From: Streptomyces sp. HUAS ZL42
Lineage (GTDB): Bacteria > Actinomycetota > Actinomycetes > Streptomycetales > Streptomycetaceae
DNA length: 64,000 nucleotides
NCBI RefSeq assembly: GCF_040782645.1
Contig: NZ_CP160403.1
Coordinates: 4,809,001 to 4,873,000, forward strand
Reading direction: 5' to 3'
Within the stretch, counting starts at the first letter, position 1. Each line of letters begins with the position of its first letter. The position numbers were made by a program, and so were the translations under genes. The notes under the pieces are model-generated. The model made no database searches. It saw only the letters and a list, made by a program, of their open reading frames with translations, and was not told the DNA's origin. Positions 45,239 to 54,069 of this stretch are shown here, in pieces.

Positions 45239-47890
45239 TCAGGACGGGTCGCCGTACTGGAGGCCGCGTCCGTTGGTGCCGATGTAGACGCGGCCGTAGG
45301 TGTCGGGGTCGCCGGTGATGATGCCGACGCTGCCGATGGCGCCCCACTGGTGGGCGTCGTCATTGACGCGGAGCCAGGTGGTGCCCTTGTCGGTGGAGCG
45401 GAAGACTCCGGTGACGTTGTCGACGGTGCCGATCAGGTAGAGGGCCTGGTAGTTGGTGCCGGGTGCGGCCTTGCCGAAGCCGAGGGCGGAGGCGGACTGC
45501 ACTGTCTTGAGTGTGGTGAAGGTGCGGCCGCCGTCGGTGGAGTGCAGCAGCCCGTTGCCGCCGCCGGCGATCCACAGGTCCCCGTTGATGCCGGGGACGG
45601 CGGTGAGTCGGCCGGCGGGCAGGCTGGTGGCGCGGGGGGTGAAGGTCGCGCCGCCGTCGGTGCTGGCGTGGAGCGTGCCGCCGGTGAGTGAGTAGAAGGT
45701 GTTGGCCGAGGAGCGGTCGGCGACGACCACGGCGTCGGTGCCCAGGCCGCTGACCTTCGACCAGCTCGCTCCCTTGTCGGTCGAGCGGTACGGGGCCTGG
45801 CCGGCCTCGGTCCATACGATGGTGGAGCCGTCCGCCGCGAGCGCGACATGGCCGCTGTTCGCGCTGGCGACCGGTTCTGCCGTGAAGCCGTTCCAGCTGC
45901 TGCCGCCGTCGGTGGAGTAGGCGCCGTCCTGCGCGCCGCCCGTGCCGACGCGGACCATCATCGCGGGGGCCGACTGGGCGAAGTCGATGTCGGTGCTGCT
46001 GCTCATCAGCGGGTTCTTCAGCCGTCCGGCGGGCACCTCGGTCAGGGAGTCGTGGCGGAAGCCGCCCTGGTCGCCCATGGAGGTGATGACGGTGGCGCCG
46101 CCGGGAGGGGCGATCGCGTCCGCCAGCGAGGTCTCCTCCAGCCCGCGGGCCCCGGAGGTCCAGTGGCTGGTGTTGCCGCTGTCGGAGGCGCCCGCGTCCT
46201 TGCTGCGCCAGATGCCGTTGCCGGTGCCGTACAGCACGTGCCCGGAGTCGAAGGGATCGATGGCCAGCGCGGTCATCCAGTGCCCGGTGCCGCTGCCGAC
46301 GTAAGGAGCGCCGGAGGCATCACGCTGCGACTTGTCCGCCAGTGCCTTCCAGGTCGTGCCGCCGTCGGTGGTCCGGTAGACCTCGTCCTCGGGCCACCAG
46401 CGGTCCAGGGTGGTGACCATCACCGTGGACGGCTTCTGCGGGTCGACGGCCAGACCGGAGAACCCGTAACCGCCCTGGGAGGGGGAGATGTTCTTCCACG
46501 CGCCGCCGGACGGCGTGTACTTCCACACCGAGCCCGCCGTCGCGTCCATGGGGCCGATGCTGTTGCTGTAGGACAGGTACAGCGAGCCGTCACCGGAGAC
46601 CACGCCGTGCTGCGGCATCTGGCCGGTGGGCTGCCCGGAGACGGCCTGCCAGCTGCTGCCGCCGTCGGTGGAGCGGTACAGGGACGTGGACTTGTCGTTG
46701 ACGCCGGCGTAGACCGTGTTGCTGCCGGCCGGGCCGTACGTCACGAAGGAGATGCCCGCGCCGCTGCCCGCCCCGTCCTTGACGGGGAACGAGGAGACCT
46801 GAGCCCATGTCGTGCCGTAGTCGGTGCTGCGCCACAGGCCGTTCTTGCGGGTGCCCAGCAGCAGGGTGGCGTGGTTCGCGGGGTCGATCACGAGCCGTTC
46901 GCCCGCGCCGCGGCCGGGTTCGTTGCCGCCCAGCTTGAACGGCAGATCGGTGCGCTGGAAGGTGCGGCCCCGGTCGGTGGAGCGCAGGATCGCGCCGTTG
47001 CCGGCCCACTCGTTGGTGTAGGTGCCCGTCGCGAGGTAGAGCCGGTTGGGGTCGACGGGGTCGGTGGCCAGCGCGTCGATGCCCAGAAGGTTCCAGTCCT
47101 TCTCACCGAGCCAGTCGGTCAGCGGGATCCACTGCTCGGCCCCGGTGTCCCAGCGGTAGGCGCCGCCCATGTCGGTACGCGCGTACAGCAGGCCCTTCTC
47201 CTTCGGGTTGAACACCAACCCGGTGACGTAACCGCCGCCCACCACCTGGGCGTTCTTCCACACATACGGTCCGGCCGCGGCCGTGGTCTGTGCCTCGCCG
47301 GTCCCGGAGGTCTGGGTCTCGGCCGTCTTCACCAGCTTCCACTGCTGGTTGGTGCTGCCCAGGCTCGGATACTGGATGATGGCCGCGCCCTGGGCCGTGG
47401 AGCCCCCGGAGACGTCCAGGACCTGGCCGCTCCTGCGGGAGGTGAAGGTGACGGCGTCGGAACCACTCACCTCGCTGATCCGCCACTCCTGAGCGGTGGA
47501 CGAGCTGTCGGTCTGCTGCTCGGCGGCGGCGGCCTTGGCGGTCGAACCGCCCTCTATGCCCAGCACCTTGCCGCTGTTGCGGTTCACCAGCTCGTAGTAG
47601 CCGTCCCCGGCGGCCTTCAGCTTCCACTGCTGGTTGGCGGTGTTCTGGTCGGTCCACTGCTGGATACGGGTGCCGTCGGCGGTGGAGAAACCGTTGACGT
47701 CCAGCACCTTGCCACTGCGCACCGAGACCAGCCGGTAATAGGCACTGCCGTCGATCGTCGCGGCCTGCGAGTCCTCCTGCGCGAACAGGAAATACGGCAC
47801 GACGATGGCGGGCACGCCGACCAGCAGACCGGTCGCGGTCCAGCGACGACGATGACGCCCGCGGCGCCCGCCATTCGTGGGGTTGTCCAT
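45239..47890 (-). CDS. Secreted GH74 xyloglucanase with N-terminal RICIN (CBM13-like) domain
   Basis: 883 residues from ATG 47890. An Arg-rich N-terminus and hydrophobic segment (residues about 17-38) form a signal peptide. Residues 48-187 are a RICIN-type beta-trefoil with three QQW/QEW repeats. A GH74 double seven-bladed propeller follows, from GPYVWKNAQVVGGGYVTGLVFNP to the C-terminus, rich in STDGGxxW blade motifs. Candidate catalytic Asp residues are D240 in ARTDMGGAYRWD and the Asp in WMTALAIDPFDSG. GH74 enzymes hydrolyse plant xyloglucan. Carrying the binding domain at the N-terminus is less common. No cellulose-type CBM2 is visible. Confidence 0.92.
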   Translation of the reverse strand: MDNPTNGGRRGRHRRRWTATGLLVGVPAIVVPYFLFAQEDSQAATIDGSAYYRLVSVRSGKVLDVNGFSTADGTRIQQWTDQNTANQQWKLKAAGDGYYELVNRNSGKVLGIEGGSTAKAAAAEQQTDSSSTAQEWRISEVSGSDAVTFTSRRSGQVLDVSGGSTAQGAAIIQYPSLGSTNQQWKLVKTAETQTSGTGEAQTTAAAGPYVWKNAQVVGGGYVTGLVFNPKEKGLLYARTDMGGAYRWDTGAEQWIPLTDWLGEKDWNLLGIDALATDPVDPNRLYLATGTYTNEWAGNGAILRSTDRGRTFQRTDLPFKLGGNEPGRGAGERLVIDPANHATLLLGTRKNGLWRSTDYGTTWAQVSSFPVKDGAGSGAGISFVTYGPAGSNTVYAGVNDKSTSLYRSTDGGSSWQAVSGQPTGQMPQHGVVSGDGSLYLSYSNSIGPMDATAGSVWKYTPSGGAWKNISPSQGGYGFSGLAVDPQKPSTVMVTTLDRWWPEDEVYRTTDGGTTWKALADKSQRDASGAPYVGSGTGHWMTALAIDPFDSGHVLYGTGNGIWRSKDAGASDSGNTSHWTSGARGLEETSLADAIAPPGGATVITSMGDQGGFRHDSLTEVPAGRLKNPLMSSSTDIDFAQSAPAMMVRVGTGGAQDGAYSTDGGSSWNGFTAEPVASANSGHVALAADGSTIVWTEAGQAPYRSTDKGASWSKVSGLGTDAVVVADRSSANTFYSLTGGTLHASTDGGATFTPRATSLPAGRLTAVPGINGDLWIAGGGNGLLHSTDGGRTFTTLKTVQSASALGFGKAAPGTNYQALYLIGTVDNVTGVFRSTDKGTTWLRVNDDAHQWGAIGSVGIITGDPDTYGRVYIGTNGRGLQYGDPS

Positions 47891-48991
47891 GAGGGGAGGC
47901 TCTCCTTGCACGCGGTTCATGAGAGGAAATCCGGATCCCGGCCACCGGAACTGACCGGATCCGCTCCCTTGTCGCCACAGGCCCCGCACAAGGTTGCCTC
48001 GGGCCGGAAACTTTTTTCGGGGCACCTCGTGGTGCGGAAGGCGTTGATCAGCGTCTGGGCAGACCGATGCAGCGCACCAGAACCTGGCCCGGCTGCGCGC
48101 GGAGCACCCAACCTGCCGGCCGAGCCCTTGGGCCGACACTGGTGCGCGGGCGGCTGCCTCAGTGAGGGGCGCCGCCATTTCGGGCGGGCGCTCGCCGCAG
48201 CGCCCGAGCCCAGCCCGGAGCGGGCCCCGCGTTCCTGGCCGCCGTCTGGGTGGCGCAGACGCAGGGGACGGGGTAGCCGCGAGAGTCGCGTGGGCGGGCG
48301 GCACTCGCCGCGAACCCCGTTGCCCAGGAAGGTCCTCCACATCCACTCGTCACATCGATGCCTCACTCCCACGCCGCAAGCCCGGATCGGCGTTGCGGAA
48401 AGAACCCGCCGTGCCTTGCGGCCACCTCAAAGAGGGGCCCGTGACCCGTGGGAACCGTGCGATGCGACCAGAACCAAAAGGGGAGACAGCGTGTCGGCCA
48501 TCCGCCAGTGGATGCACCAGGTGCTGCTCGCCACCTGGACAATCCTGTGGTTCGCCGTGGTCCAGCCGCACGGGGCTTTCCCTGGCACTACCTGCGCATG
48601 GGTGGGGAGTTGCTCTACGCGGACTCGGGCAGGGCGGGGGAGCTCCCCTGACATCCACGCCCACACGTGGGAGTCGTGGCGACGCGCGGCCCGGCCCATG
48701 GCCGTCGCTTCAGGCGACGGGGGGTTGACCGTACTCCGCCTGGGCCGACGCCATCGCCCTGAACGGAGACCGGCCACGCCGCCGTCCGACCCGGCGCCGC
48801 AAGACCAAGCCGATCGGCACCTGGACCCCGAAGGTCACCTCACCCAGCCCTGAGACCTTCCTCACAGAGAGCAAGCCCTGGAGCCACCCAACCGAAGATC
48901 CAGGAACACAACGCGGACCGCCGAAGGCCACCCAGCCCTCGACGGTCCGCTCCGGCATGCCCAGAGACAAGCGTCACAGCACGCAGAAACA
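47891..48991. other. 1.1-kb gene-poor stretch upstream of the GH74 gene
   Basis: No intact gene is recognisable. A weak trace of a membrane-protein remnant can be read on the plus strand at about 48491-48650: RQWMHQVLLATWTILWFAVVQPHGA, then a frame change to FPWHYLRMGGELLYADSGRAGEL. The rest looks non-coding or too decayed to name. Confidence 0.4.
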
Positions 48992-49029
48992 GGAATGGGC
49001 GGCATCGTGATCACGATGCCGCCCATTCC
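48992..49029. repeat. Perfect 38-bp palindrome beside tRNA-Leu
   Basis: GGAATGGGCGGCATCGTGA is followed immediately by its exact reverse complement, with no spacer (centre TGATCA). It lies 38 bp past the 3' end of the leftward tRNA gene and may act as a terminator, but a 19-bp stem without a loop is unusual. Confidence 0.85.
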
Positions 49030-49067
49030 GTCGGTGCAACCAGAGCACTTTCGTCGGTGCTCCGCTG

Positions 49068-49151
49068 TGCGCGAGGGGGGAGTTGAACCCCCACGCCCTT
49101 GCGGGCACTGGAACCTGAATCCAGCGCGTCTGCCTATTCCGCCACCCGCGC
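49068..49151 (-). tRNA. tRNA-Leu (anticodon CAG)
   Basis: An 84-nt cloverleaf with acceptor GCGCGGG pairing CUCGCGC, D-arm GGCGGAAUAGGCAGACGC and anticodon stem CUGGA/UCCAG with loop UUCAGGU. It has a long variable arm (GCCCGCAAGGGC), typical of class II tRNAs, and T-arm GGGGGUUCAACUCCCCC. The CCA end is not encoded. It reads the CUG codon, the main Leu codon of this GC-rich genome. Confidence 0.96.
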
Positions 49152-49574
49152 ATTGGGTGTGTCCTCCGGCTCCTTCCCCGTGGGGTTGGGCGCCTTCCGA
49201 CATCCAGAACATTAGCACGCTGGCGGGGGTGGGTTCACATCCCTTATTCACGGGCAGTGGAGGCCTACCGACCCCCGGCATCCCCGGCTACGTATCAACG
49301 TGTGCCGGTTCACGTATCAACCTCGTACCGGTCCCGGTCATCTCCCCAGGAGCCGGACGAGGTCCACAGTCAGGTGCGGGACACTGGTCTGCGGCCCCCT
49401 CTACGATCCTGGGCAGAAGTACGTACAGCAGTGGCCGTCGACACCCGTCGACCAAGCCGACAGGGGGAACCAGCCGATTTCCCGGCGCGTGGATACGATC
49501 AGTAAGCAGTATCAGGCAAGGCAGTACCCGCCCAGCGGGCAGCAGGACGGCAGCAGCTACGGAGGAGGTGCCCC

Positions 49575-50417
49575 ATGGGAGTCCTGAAGAAGTTCGAGCA
49601 GCGTCTCGAAGGTCTGGTCAACGGCACCTTCGCCAAAGTCTTCAAGTCAGAGGTCCAGCCCGTGGAGATCGCGGGAGCGCTCCAGCGGGAGTGCGACAAC
49701 AACGCGACCATCTGGAACCGGGACCGGACCGTCGTCCCCAACGACTTCATCGTGGAGCTGAGCGCGCCGGACTACGAGCGCCTCAGCCCCTACTCGGGCC
49801 AGCTCGGCGACGAGCTCGCCGGCATGGTGCGCGACTACGCCAAGCAGCAGCGCTACACCTTCATGGGACCGATCAAGGTCAACCTGGAGAAGGCGGACGA
49901 CCTCGACACCGGCCTGTACCGGGTGCGCAGCCGTACGCTCGCCTCCACCAGCAGCCAGCAGGGGCCCACGGGCGCCGCCCCGGGCGCGCGTCCCGGCGGC
50001 TACCCGCCGGCCGCCGCTCCCGGCGGTGCCCCGCCCATGCCGACCGCGCCGCCCCCGGGCGGCGGCCGTCCCGGCGGCTACGGCTACCCGCAGCCCGTGG
50101 GCCAGCGGCCCCCGGCCGCGCCCGCGGCGGGCGGACGCACCCGCTACTGGATCGAGATCAACGGCACCCGCCACCAGATCTCCCGCGCGACGCTGGTGCT
50201 GGGCCGCAGCACCGAAGCCGATGTGCGGATCGACGACCCCGGCGTCTCCCGCCGGCACTGCGAGATCCGGACCGGAACGCCCTCGACGATCCAGGATCTC
50301 GGGTCCACCAACGGCATCGTGGTGGACGGGCAGCACACCACCCGCGCTACGCTCCGCGACGGCTCGCGGATCGTCGTGGGCAGCACCACCGTTATCTATA
50401 GGCAAGCCGAAGGGTGA
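49575..50417 (+). CDS. fhaA: FHA domain protein FhaA (DUF3662-FHA)
   Basis: 280 residues. The N-terminal DUF3662 domain (GVLKKFEQRLEGLVNGTFAKVFKSEVQPVEIAGAL) is followed by a Pro/Gly-rich linker. The C-terminal FHA domain (about 190-278) has the phosphothreonine-binding GRSTEADVRIDDPGVSRRHCEI and DLGSTNGIVVDG. FhaA binds phosphorylated partners of PknB, such as the peptidoglycan-precursor flippase regulator in mycobacteria. The ATG follows GGAGGAGG (49560-49567). It opens the fhaA-fhaB-pstP-rodA-pbpA-pknB operon. Confidence 0.95.
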   Translation: MGVLKKFEQRLEGLVNGTFAKVFKSEVQPVEIAGALQRECDNNATIWNRDRTVVPNDFIVELSAPDYERLSPYSGQLGDELAGMVRDYAKQQRYTFMGPIKVNLEKADDLDTGLYRVRSRTLASTSSQQGPTGAAPGARPGGYPPAAAPGGAPPMPTAPPPGGGRPGGYGYPQPVGQRPPAAPAAGGRTRYWIEINGTRHQISRATLVLGRSTEADVRIDDPGVSRRHCEIRTGTPSTIQDLGSTNGIVVDGQHTTRATLRDGSRIVVGSTTVIYRQAEG

Positions 50418-50427
50418 AGCGGGGGCA

Positions 50428-50940
50428 ATGTCAGAGCTGACCCTCACGGTCATGCGGCTGGGTTTCCTGGCCGTCCTGTGGCTGTTCGTGATCGTGGCCG
50501 TGCAGGTCATCCGCAGCGACCTGTTCGGTACGCGCGTCACCCAGCGCGGCTCGCGCCGGGAGAGCGCCCGGCCACAGCAGGCCCAGCGCCAGCAGGCGCC
50601 CCCGCAGCAACGCCAGCAGTCCGCGGGCGGCCGCCAGCGCCGCAACGCGCCCACCAAGCTGGTCGTGACCGAGGGGACCCTCACCGGCACCACCGTCGCG
50701 CTCCAGTCCCAGACGATCACCCTGGGCCGGGCGCACGACAGCACGATCGTGCTGGACGACGACTACGCCTCCAGCCGGCATGCCAGGATCTACCCGGACC
50801 GGAACGGTCAGTGGATCGTCGAGGACCTGGGCTCCACCAACGGCACGTACCTCGACCGAACGCGGCTGACGACCCCGACGCCGATTCCGCTGGGTTCGCC
50901 GATCCGCATCGGCAAGACCGCCATCGAGCTGCGGAAGTAG
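50428..50940 (+). CDS. fhaB: Membrane-anchored FHA domain protein FhaB
   Basis: 170 residues. An N-terminal membrane helix (LTVMRLGFLAVLWLFVIVAVQVI) is followed by a Gln/Arg-rich linker. The FHA domain (about 80-168) has GRAHDSTIVLDDDYASSRHARI and DLGSTNGTYLDRTRL. In mycobacteria the orthologue (FipA/FhaB) is a PknB-phosphorylated partner of cell-division and growth proteins. It starts 10 nt after fhaA ends. Confidence 0.95.
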   Translation: MSELTLTVMRLGFLAVLWLFVIVAVQVIRSDLFGTRVTQRGSRRESARPQQAQRQQAPPQQRQQSAGGRQRRNAPTKLVVTEGTLTGTTVALQSQTITLGRAHDSTIVLDDDYASSRHARIYPDRNGQWIVEDLGSTNGTYLDRTRLTTPTPIPLGSPIRIGKTAIELRK

Positions 50941-51072
50941 TACGACAATGAGCGAGCGGAGCGAGCACGCAACGGCGGCCGTCACCCAGGGCCCCGGCGC
51001 GCTCCCGACCGGAGGGTGGGCAGTGTGGCTCGACACGACCGGCTGTACCCGGAGCCGACGGGCGAGGTGGGC

Positions 51073-52602
51073 ATGAGTCTGTCACTGCGCTTCGCCGCCG
51101 GATCGCACAAGGGCATGATCCGGGAGGGCAACGAGGACTCCGGTTACGCCGGTCCGCGCCTGCTCGCCATCGCCGACGGCATGGGTGGCGCGGCCGCCGG
51201 CGAGGTCGCCTCCTCCGAGGCCATCTCCACCATCGTCGCCCTCGACGACGACATCCCCGGCTCCGACGTCCTCACCTCGCTCGGCGCCGCCGTCCAGCGC
51301 GCCAACGACCAGCTGCGCGCGATGGTCGAGGAGGACCCCCAGCTCGAAGGCATGGGGACCACCCTGACCGCGCTGCTGTGGACGGGCCAGCGGCTGGGAC
51401 TCGTGCACGTGGGCGACTCGCGCGCCTATCTGCTGCGCGACGGCGTCCTCACACAGATCACGCAGGACCACACCTGGGTGCAGCGGCTCGTCGACGAGGG
51501 CCGCATCACCGAGGAAGAGGCCACCACCCACCCGCAGCGCTCCCTGCTGATGCGCGCGCTGGGCAGCGGCGACCACGTCGAGCCCGACCTCTCCATCCGC
51601 GAAGTCCGCGCCGGCGACCGCTACTTGATCTGTTCCGACGGCCTCTCCGGCGTCGTCTCCCACCAGACCCTCGAGGACACCCTCGCCAGCTACCAGGGCC
51701 CCCAGGAGACCGTCCAGGAGCTCATCCAGCTCGCGCTGCGCGGCGGCGGCCCCGACAACATCACCGTCATCATCGCCGACGTCCTCGACCTCGACACCGG
51801 CGACACTCTCGCCGGGCAGCTGCACGACACCCCGGTCGTGGTCGGCGCGGTCGCCGAGAACCAGCACCAGCTGCACGACAACGGCATCATGCAGACCCCC
51901 GCCGGCCGTGCCTCCGGACTCGGCCGCCAGGGCCACGGACAGGGCGGCGGCGAGTTCGGCCCGCCCGGCTCCGGCGACACCACCGGCTTCATCCCCACGG
52001 GCGGTTTCGGCGGCTACACGGATGACGACTTCGTCAAGCCACGGCGCGGCCGCAAATGGCTGAAGAGATCCCTCTACAGCGCGCTCACACTCGCCGTCAT
52101 CGGCGGCGGCATGTACGGCGGCTGGCGCTGGACGCAGACGCAGTACTTCGTCGGCACCAAGGGCGAGCACGTCGCGCTGTACCGCGGCATCAGCCAGGAC
52201 CTGGCCTGGGTTTCGCTGTCGAAGGTGGAGAAGGACCACCCCGAGATCGAACTCAAGTACCTGCCGCCGTACCAGCAGAAGCTGGTCGAGGCGACGATCG
52301 CCGAGGGCAGCCTGAAGACCGCGCAGAAGAAGATCGACGAGCTGGCCGTCCAGGCGTCCGCGTGCAAGAAGCAGGCCTCGGCCACCGCCACCGAGAGCGA
52401 GAAGAACTCCAAGACCGGCCAGGGCGAGGCCGGAGGCACCACGGGAACCACCCCGGCCTCCTTCGCGTCCAAGGCATCACCGAGTCCCTCGGCGACCTCG
52501 ACCCCGAACCCGTCCACGTCCCCGACCGCTCCTACTCCCAGCCCCGGTCCCACCCTCTCGGAGGACGAGCAGAAGGTCGTCTCGCTGTGCGGTAAGCAGT
52601 AG
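51073..52602 (+). CDS. pstP: PP2C-type serine/threonine phosphatase PstP
   Basis: 509 residues from ATG 51073. The PP2C domain (about 1-235) has the metal-binding motifs REGNEDS (E21, D22), LAIADGMGG (D35), THVGDSRAYLLRDG-like LVHVGDSRAYLLRDG and GGGPDNITVIIADV. A Gly-rich linker, one membrane helix (about 330-350) and a Ser/Pro/Thr-rich extracellular C-terminus follow. It reverses phosphorylation by PknB. A GTG at 51025 with GGAGG 9 nt upstream is a credible longer start, adding 16 residues. Confidence 0.93.
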   Translation: MSLSLRFAAGSHKGMIREGNEDSGYAGPRLLAIADGMGGAAAGEVASSEAISTIVALDDDIPGSDVLTSLGAAVQRANDQLRAMVEEDPQLEGMGTTLTALLWTGQRLGLVHVGDSRAYLLRDGVLTQITQDHTWVQRLVDEGRITEEEATTHPQRSLLMRALGSGDHVEPDLSIREVRAGDRYLICSDGLSGVVSHQTLEDTLASYQGPQETVQELIQLALRGGGPDNITVIIADVLDLDTGDTLAGQLHDTPVVVGAVAENQHQLHDNGIMQTPAGRASGLGRQGHGQGGGEFGPPGSGDTTGFIPTGGFGGYTDDDFVKPRRGRKWLKRSLYSALTLAVIGGGMYGGWRWTQTQYFVGTKGEHVALYRGISQDLAWVSLSKVEKDHPEIELKYLPPYQQKLVEATIAEGSLKTAQKKIDELAVQASACKKQASATATESEKNSKTGQGEAGGTTGTTPASFASKASPSPSATSTPNPSTSPTAPTPSPGPTLSEDEQKVVSLCGKQ

Positions 52603-52629
52603 GCGAGCCGTGAGAGGCCCTGTCACACG

Positions 52630-54069
52630 ATGAGCAGTTCTACCAACACGTCGACGCACCAGACGTCCACGATCGGCTCGATCGGCACGCCGAGCCGGCG
52701 CAACACCGAGCTCGCGCTTCTGGTGTTCGCCGTCGCCATCCCGGTCTTCGCCTACGCCAACGTGGGCCTCGCCATCAACGACCAGGTGCCCGCCGGCCTG
52801 CTGAGCTACGGCCTCGGCCTCGGCCTCCTGGCCGGCGTCGCCCATATCGTCGTACGCAAGTTCGCCCCATACGCGGACCCGCTGCTGCTGCCGCTGGCCA
52901 CGCTGCTGAACGGACTCGGGCTCGTCGTCATCTGGCGGCTCGACCAGTCCAAGCTGCTGCAGCAGATCGGGCAGGCAGGCTCGGCCGCGCCGCGGCAGCT
53001 GATGTACACGGCACTGGGCGTCGCCCTGTTCATCGTGGTGCTGATCTTCCTCAAGGACCACCGCGTCCTGCAGCGCTACACCTACATCTCGATGGTCGGC
53101 GCGCTGTTCCTGCTGCTCCTGCCGCTCGTCCCGGGCCTCGGCAAGAACCTGTACGGTGCCAAGATCTGGATCTCGGTCGCCGGATTCTCCATTCAGCCCG
53201 GTGAGTTCGCGAAGATCGTGCTGGCGGTGTTCTTCGCCGGCTATCTGATGGTGAAGCGCGACGCCCTCGCCTTGGCCAGCCGCCGCTTCATCGGCCTGTA
53301 CCTGCCGCGCGGCCGTGACCTGGGCCCGATCATCGTCGTCTGGATGATCTCGATCCTGATCCTGGTCTTCGAGACCGACCTCGGAACGTCGCTGCTGTTC
53401 TTCGGCATGTTCGTCATCATGCTGTACGTCGCCACCGAACGAACCAGCTGGATCGTCTTCGGTCTGCTGATGTCCGCGGTCGGCGCCGTCGGCGTGGCCA
53501 GCTTCGAACCGCACGTCCAGCAGCGTGTCCAGGCCTGGCTCGACCCGATGAAGGAGTACACGCTCTCCCGGCAGGGCGTCGGCGGCCACTCCGAGCAGGC
53601 CATGCAGGCACTGTGGGCGTTCGGCTCCGGCGGGACCCTCGGCACCGGCCTCGGCCAGGGCCACTCCGAGCTCATCCGGTTCGCCGCCAACTCCGACTTC
53701 ATCCTCGCCACCTTCGGCGAGGAACTGGGCCTCGCGGGCATCATGGCCATCCTGCTGATCTACGGCCTGCTCGTGGAGCGCGGCGTGCGCACCGCCCTCG
53801 CCGCCCGCGACCCGTTCGGCAAACTGCTCGCCATCGGCCTCTCCGGCGCCTTCGCCCTGCAGGTGTTCGTCGTCGCCGGCGGTGTCATGGGCCTCATCCC
53901 GCTGACCGGCATGACGATGCCCTTCCTGGCGTCCGGAGGTTCCTCCGTCATCGCCAACTGGGCCCTGGTCGGCATCCTGATCAGAATCAGCGACACCGCA
54001 CGCCGTCCGGCGCCCGCCCCCGCCACCAACCCCGACGCCGAGATGACCCAGGTGGTCCGCCCGTCATGA
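52630..54069 (+). CDS. rodA: SEDS peptidoglycan glycosyltransferase RodA/FtsW
   Basis: 479 residues with ten or more membrane helices. SEDS landmarks are GAKIWISVAGFSIQPGEFAKIVL (with the conserved Glu), ETDLGTSLLFFGMFVIML (with the essential Asp), RFAANSDFILATFGEELGLAG and MPFLASGGSSVIANWALVGILI. It polymerises lipid II glycan strands together with its partner class B PBP encoded next. The ATG follows a GTGAGAGG-type site 28 nt after pstP. Its stop overlaps pbpA by 4 nt. Confidence 0.95.
   Translation: MSSSTNTSTHQTSTIGSIGTPSRRNTELALLVFAVAIPVFAYANVGLAINDQVPAGLLSYGLGLGLLAGVAHIVVRKFAPYADPLLLPLATLLNGLGLVVIWRLDQSKLLQQIGQAGSAAPRQLMYTALGVALFIVVLIFLKDHRVLQRYTYISMVGALFLLLLPLVPGLGKNLYGAKIWISVAGFSIQPGEFAKIVLAVFFAGYLMVKRDALALASRRFIGLYLPRGRDLGPIIVVWMISILILVFETDLGTSLLFFGMFVIMLYVATERTSWIVFGLLMSAVGAVGVASFEPHVQQRVQAWLDPMKEYTLSRQGVGGHSEQAMQALWAFGSGGTLGTGLGQGHSELIRFAANSDFILATFGEELGLAGIMAILLIYGLLVERGVRTALAARDPFGKLLAIGLSGAFALQVFVVAGGVMGLIPLTGMTMPFLASGGSSVIANWALVGILIRISDTARRPAPAPATNPDAEMTQVVRPS

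Noticed and set aside
48491..48650. Possible remnant of a multi-pass membrane glycosyltransferase
   Set aside because: Only about 50 residues in two frames are suggestive, which is too little to name a pseudogene; it is mentioned only in the gene-poor region entry.
45848..48853. A 1001-codon open frame on the plus strand opposite the GH74 gene, and a 1050-codon frame at 22341-25493
   Set aside because: Long antisense frames are expected in GC-rich DNA. Both translate to Arg/Gly/Ala-rich text with no domain, while the opposite strand carries clear enzymes.
49068..49151. tRNA-Leu as attachment site of an integrated island
   Set aside because: I could not find a second copy of the tRNA 3' end near 40786-43480 and there is no integrase gene, so classical site-specific integration is unsupported.
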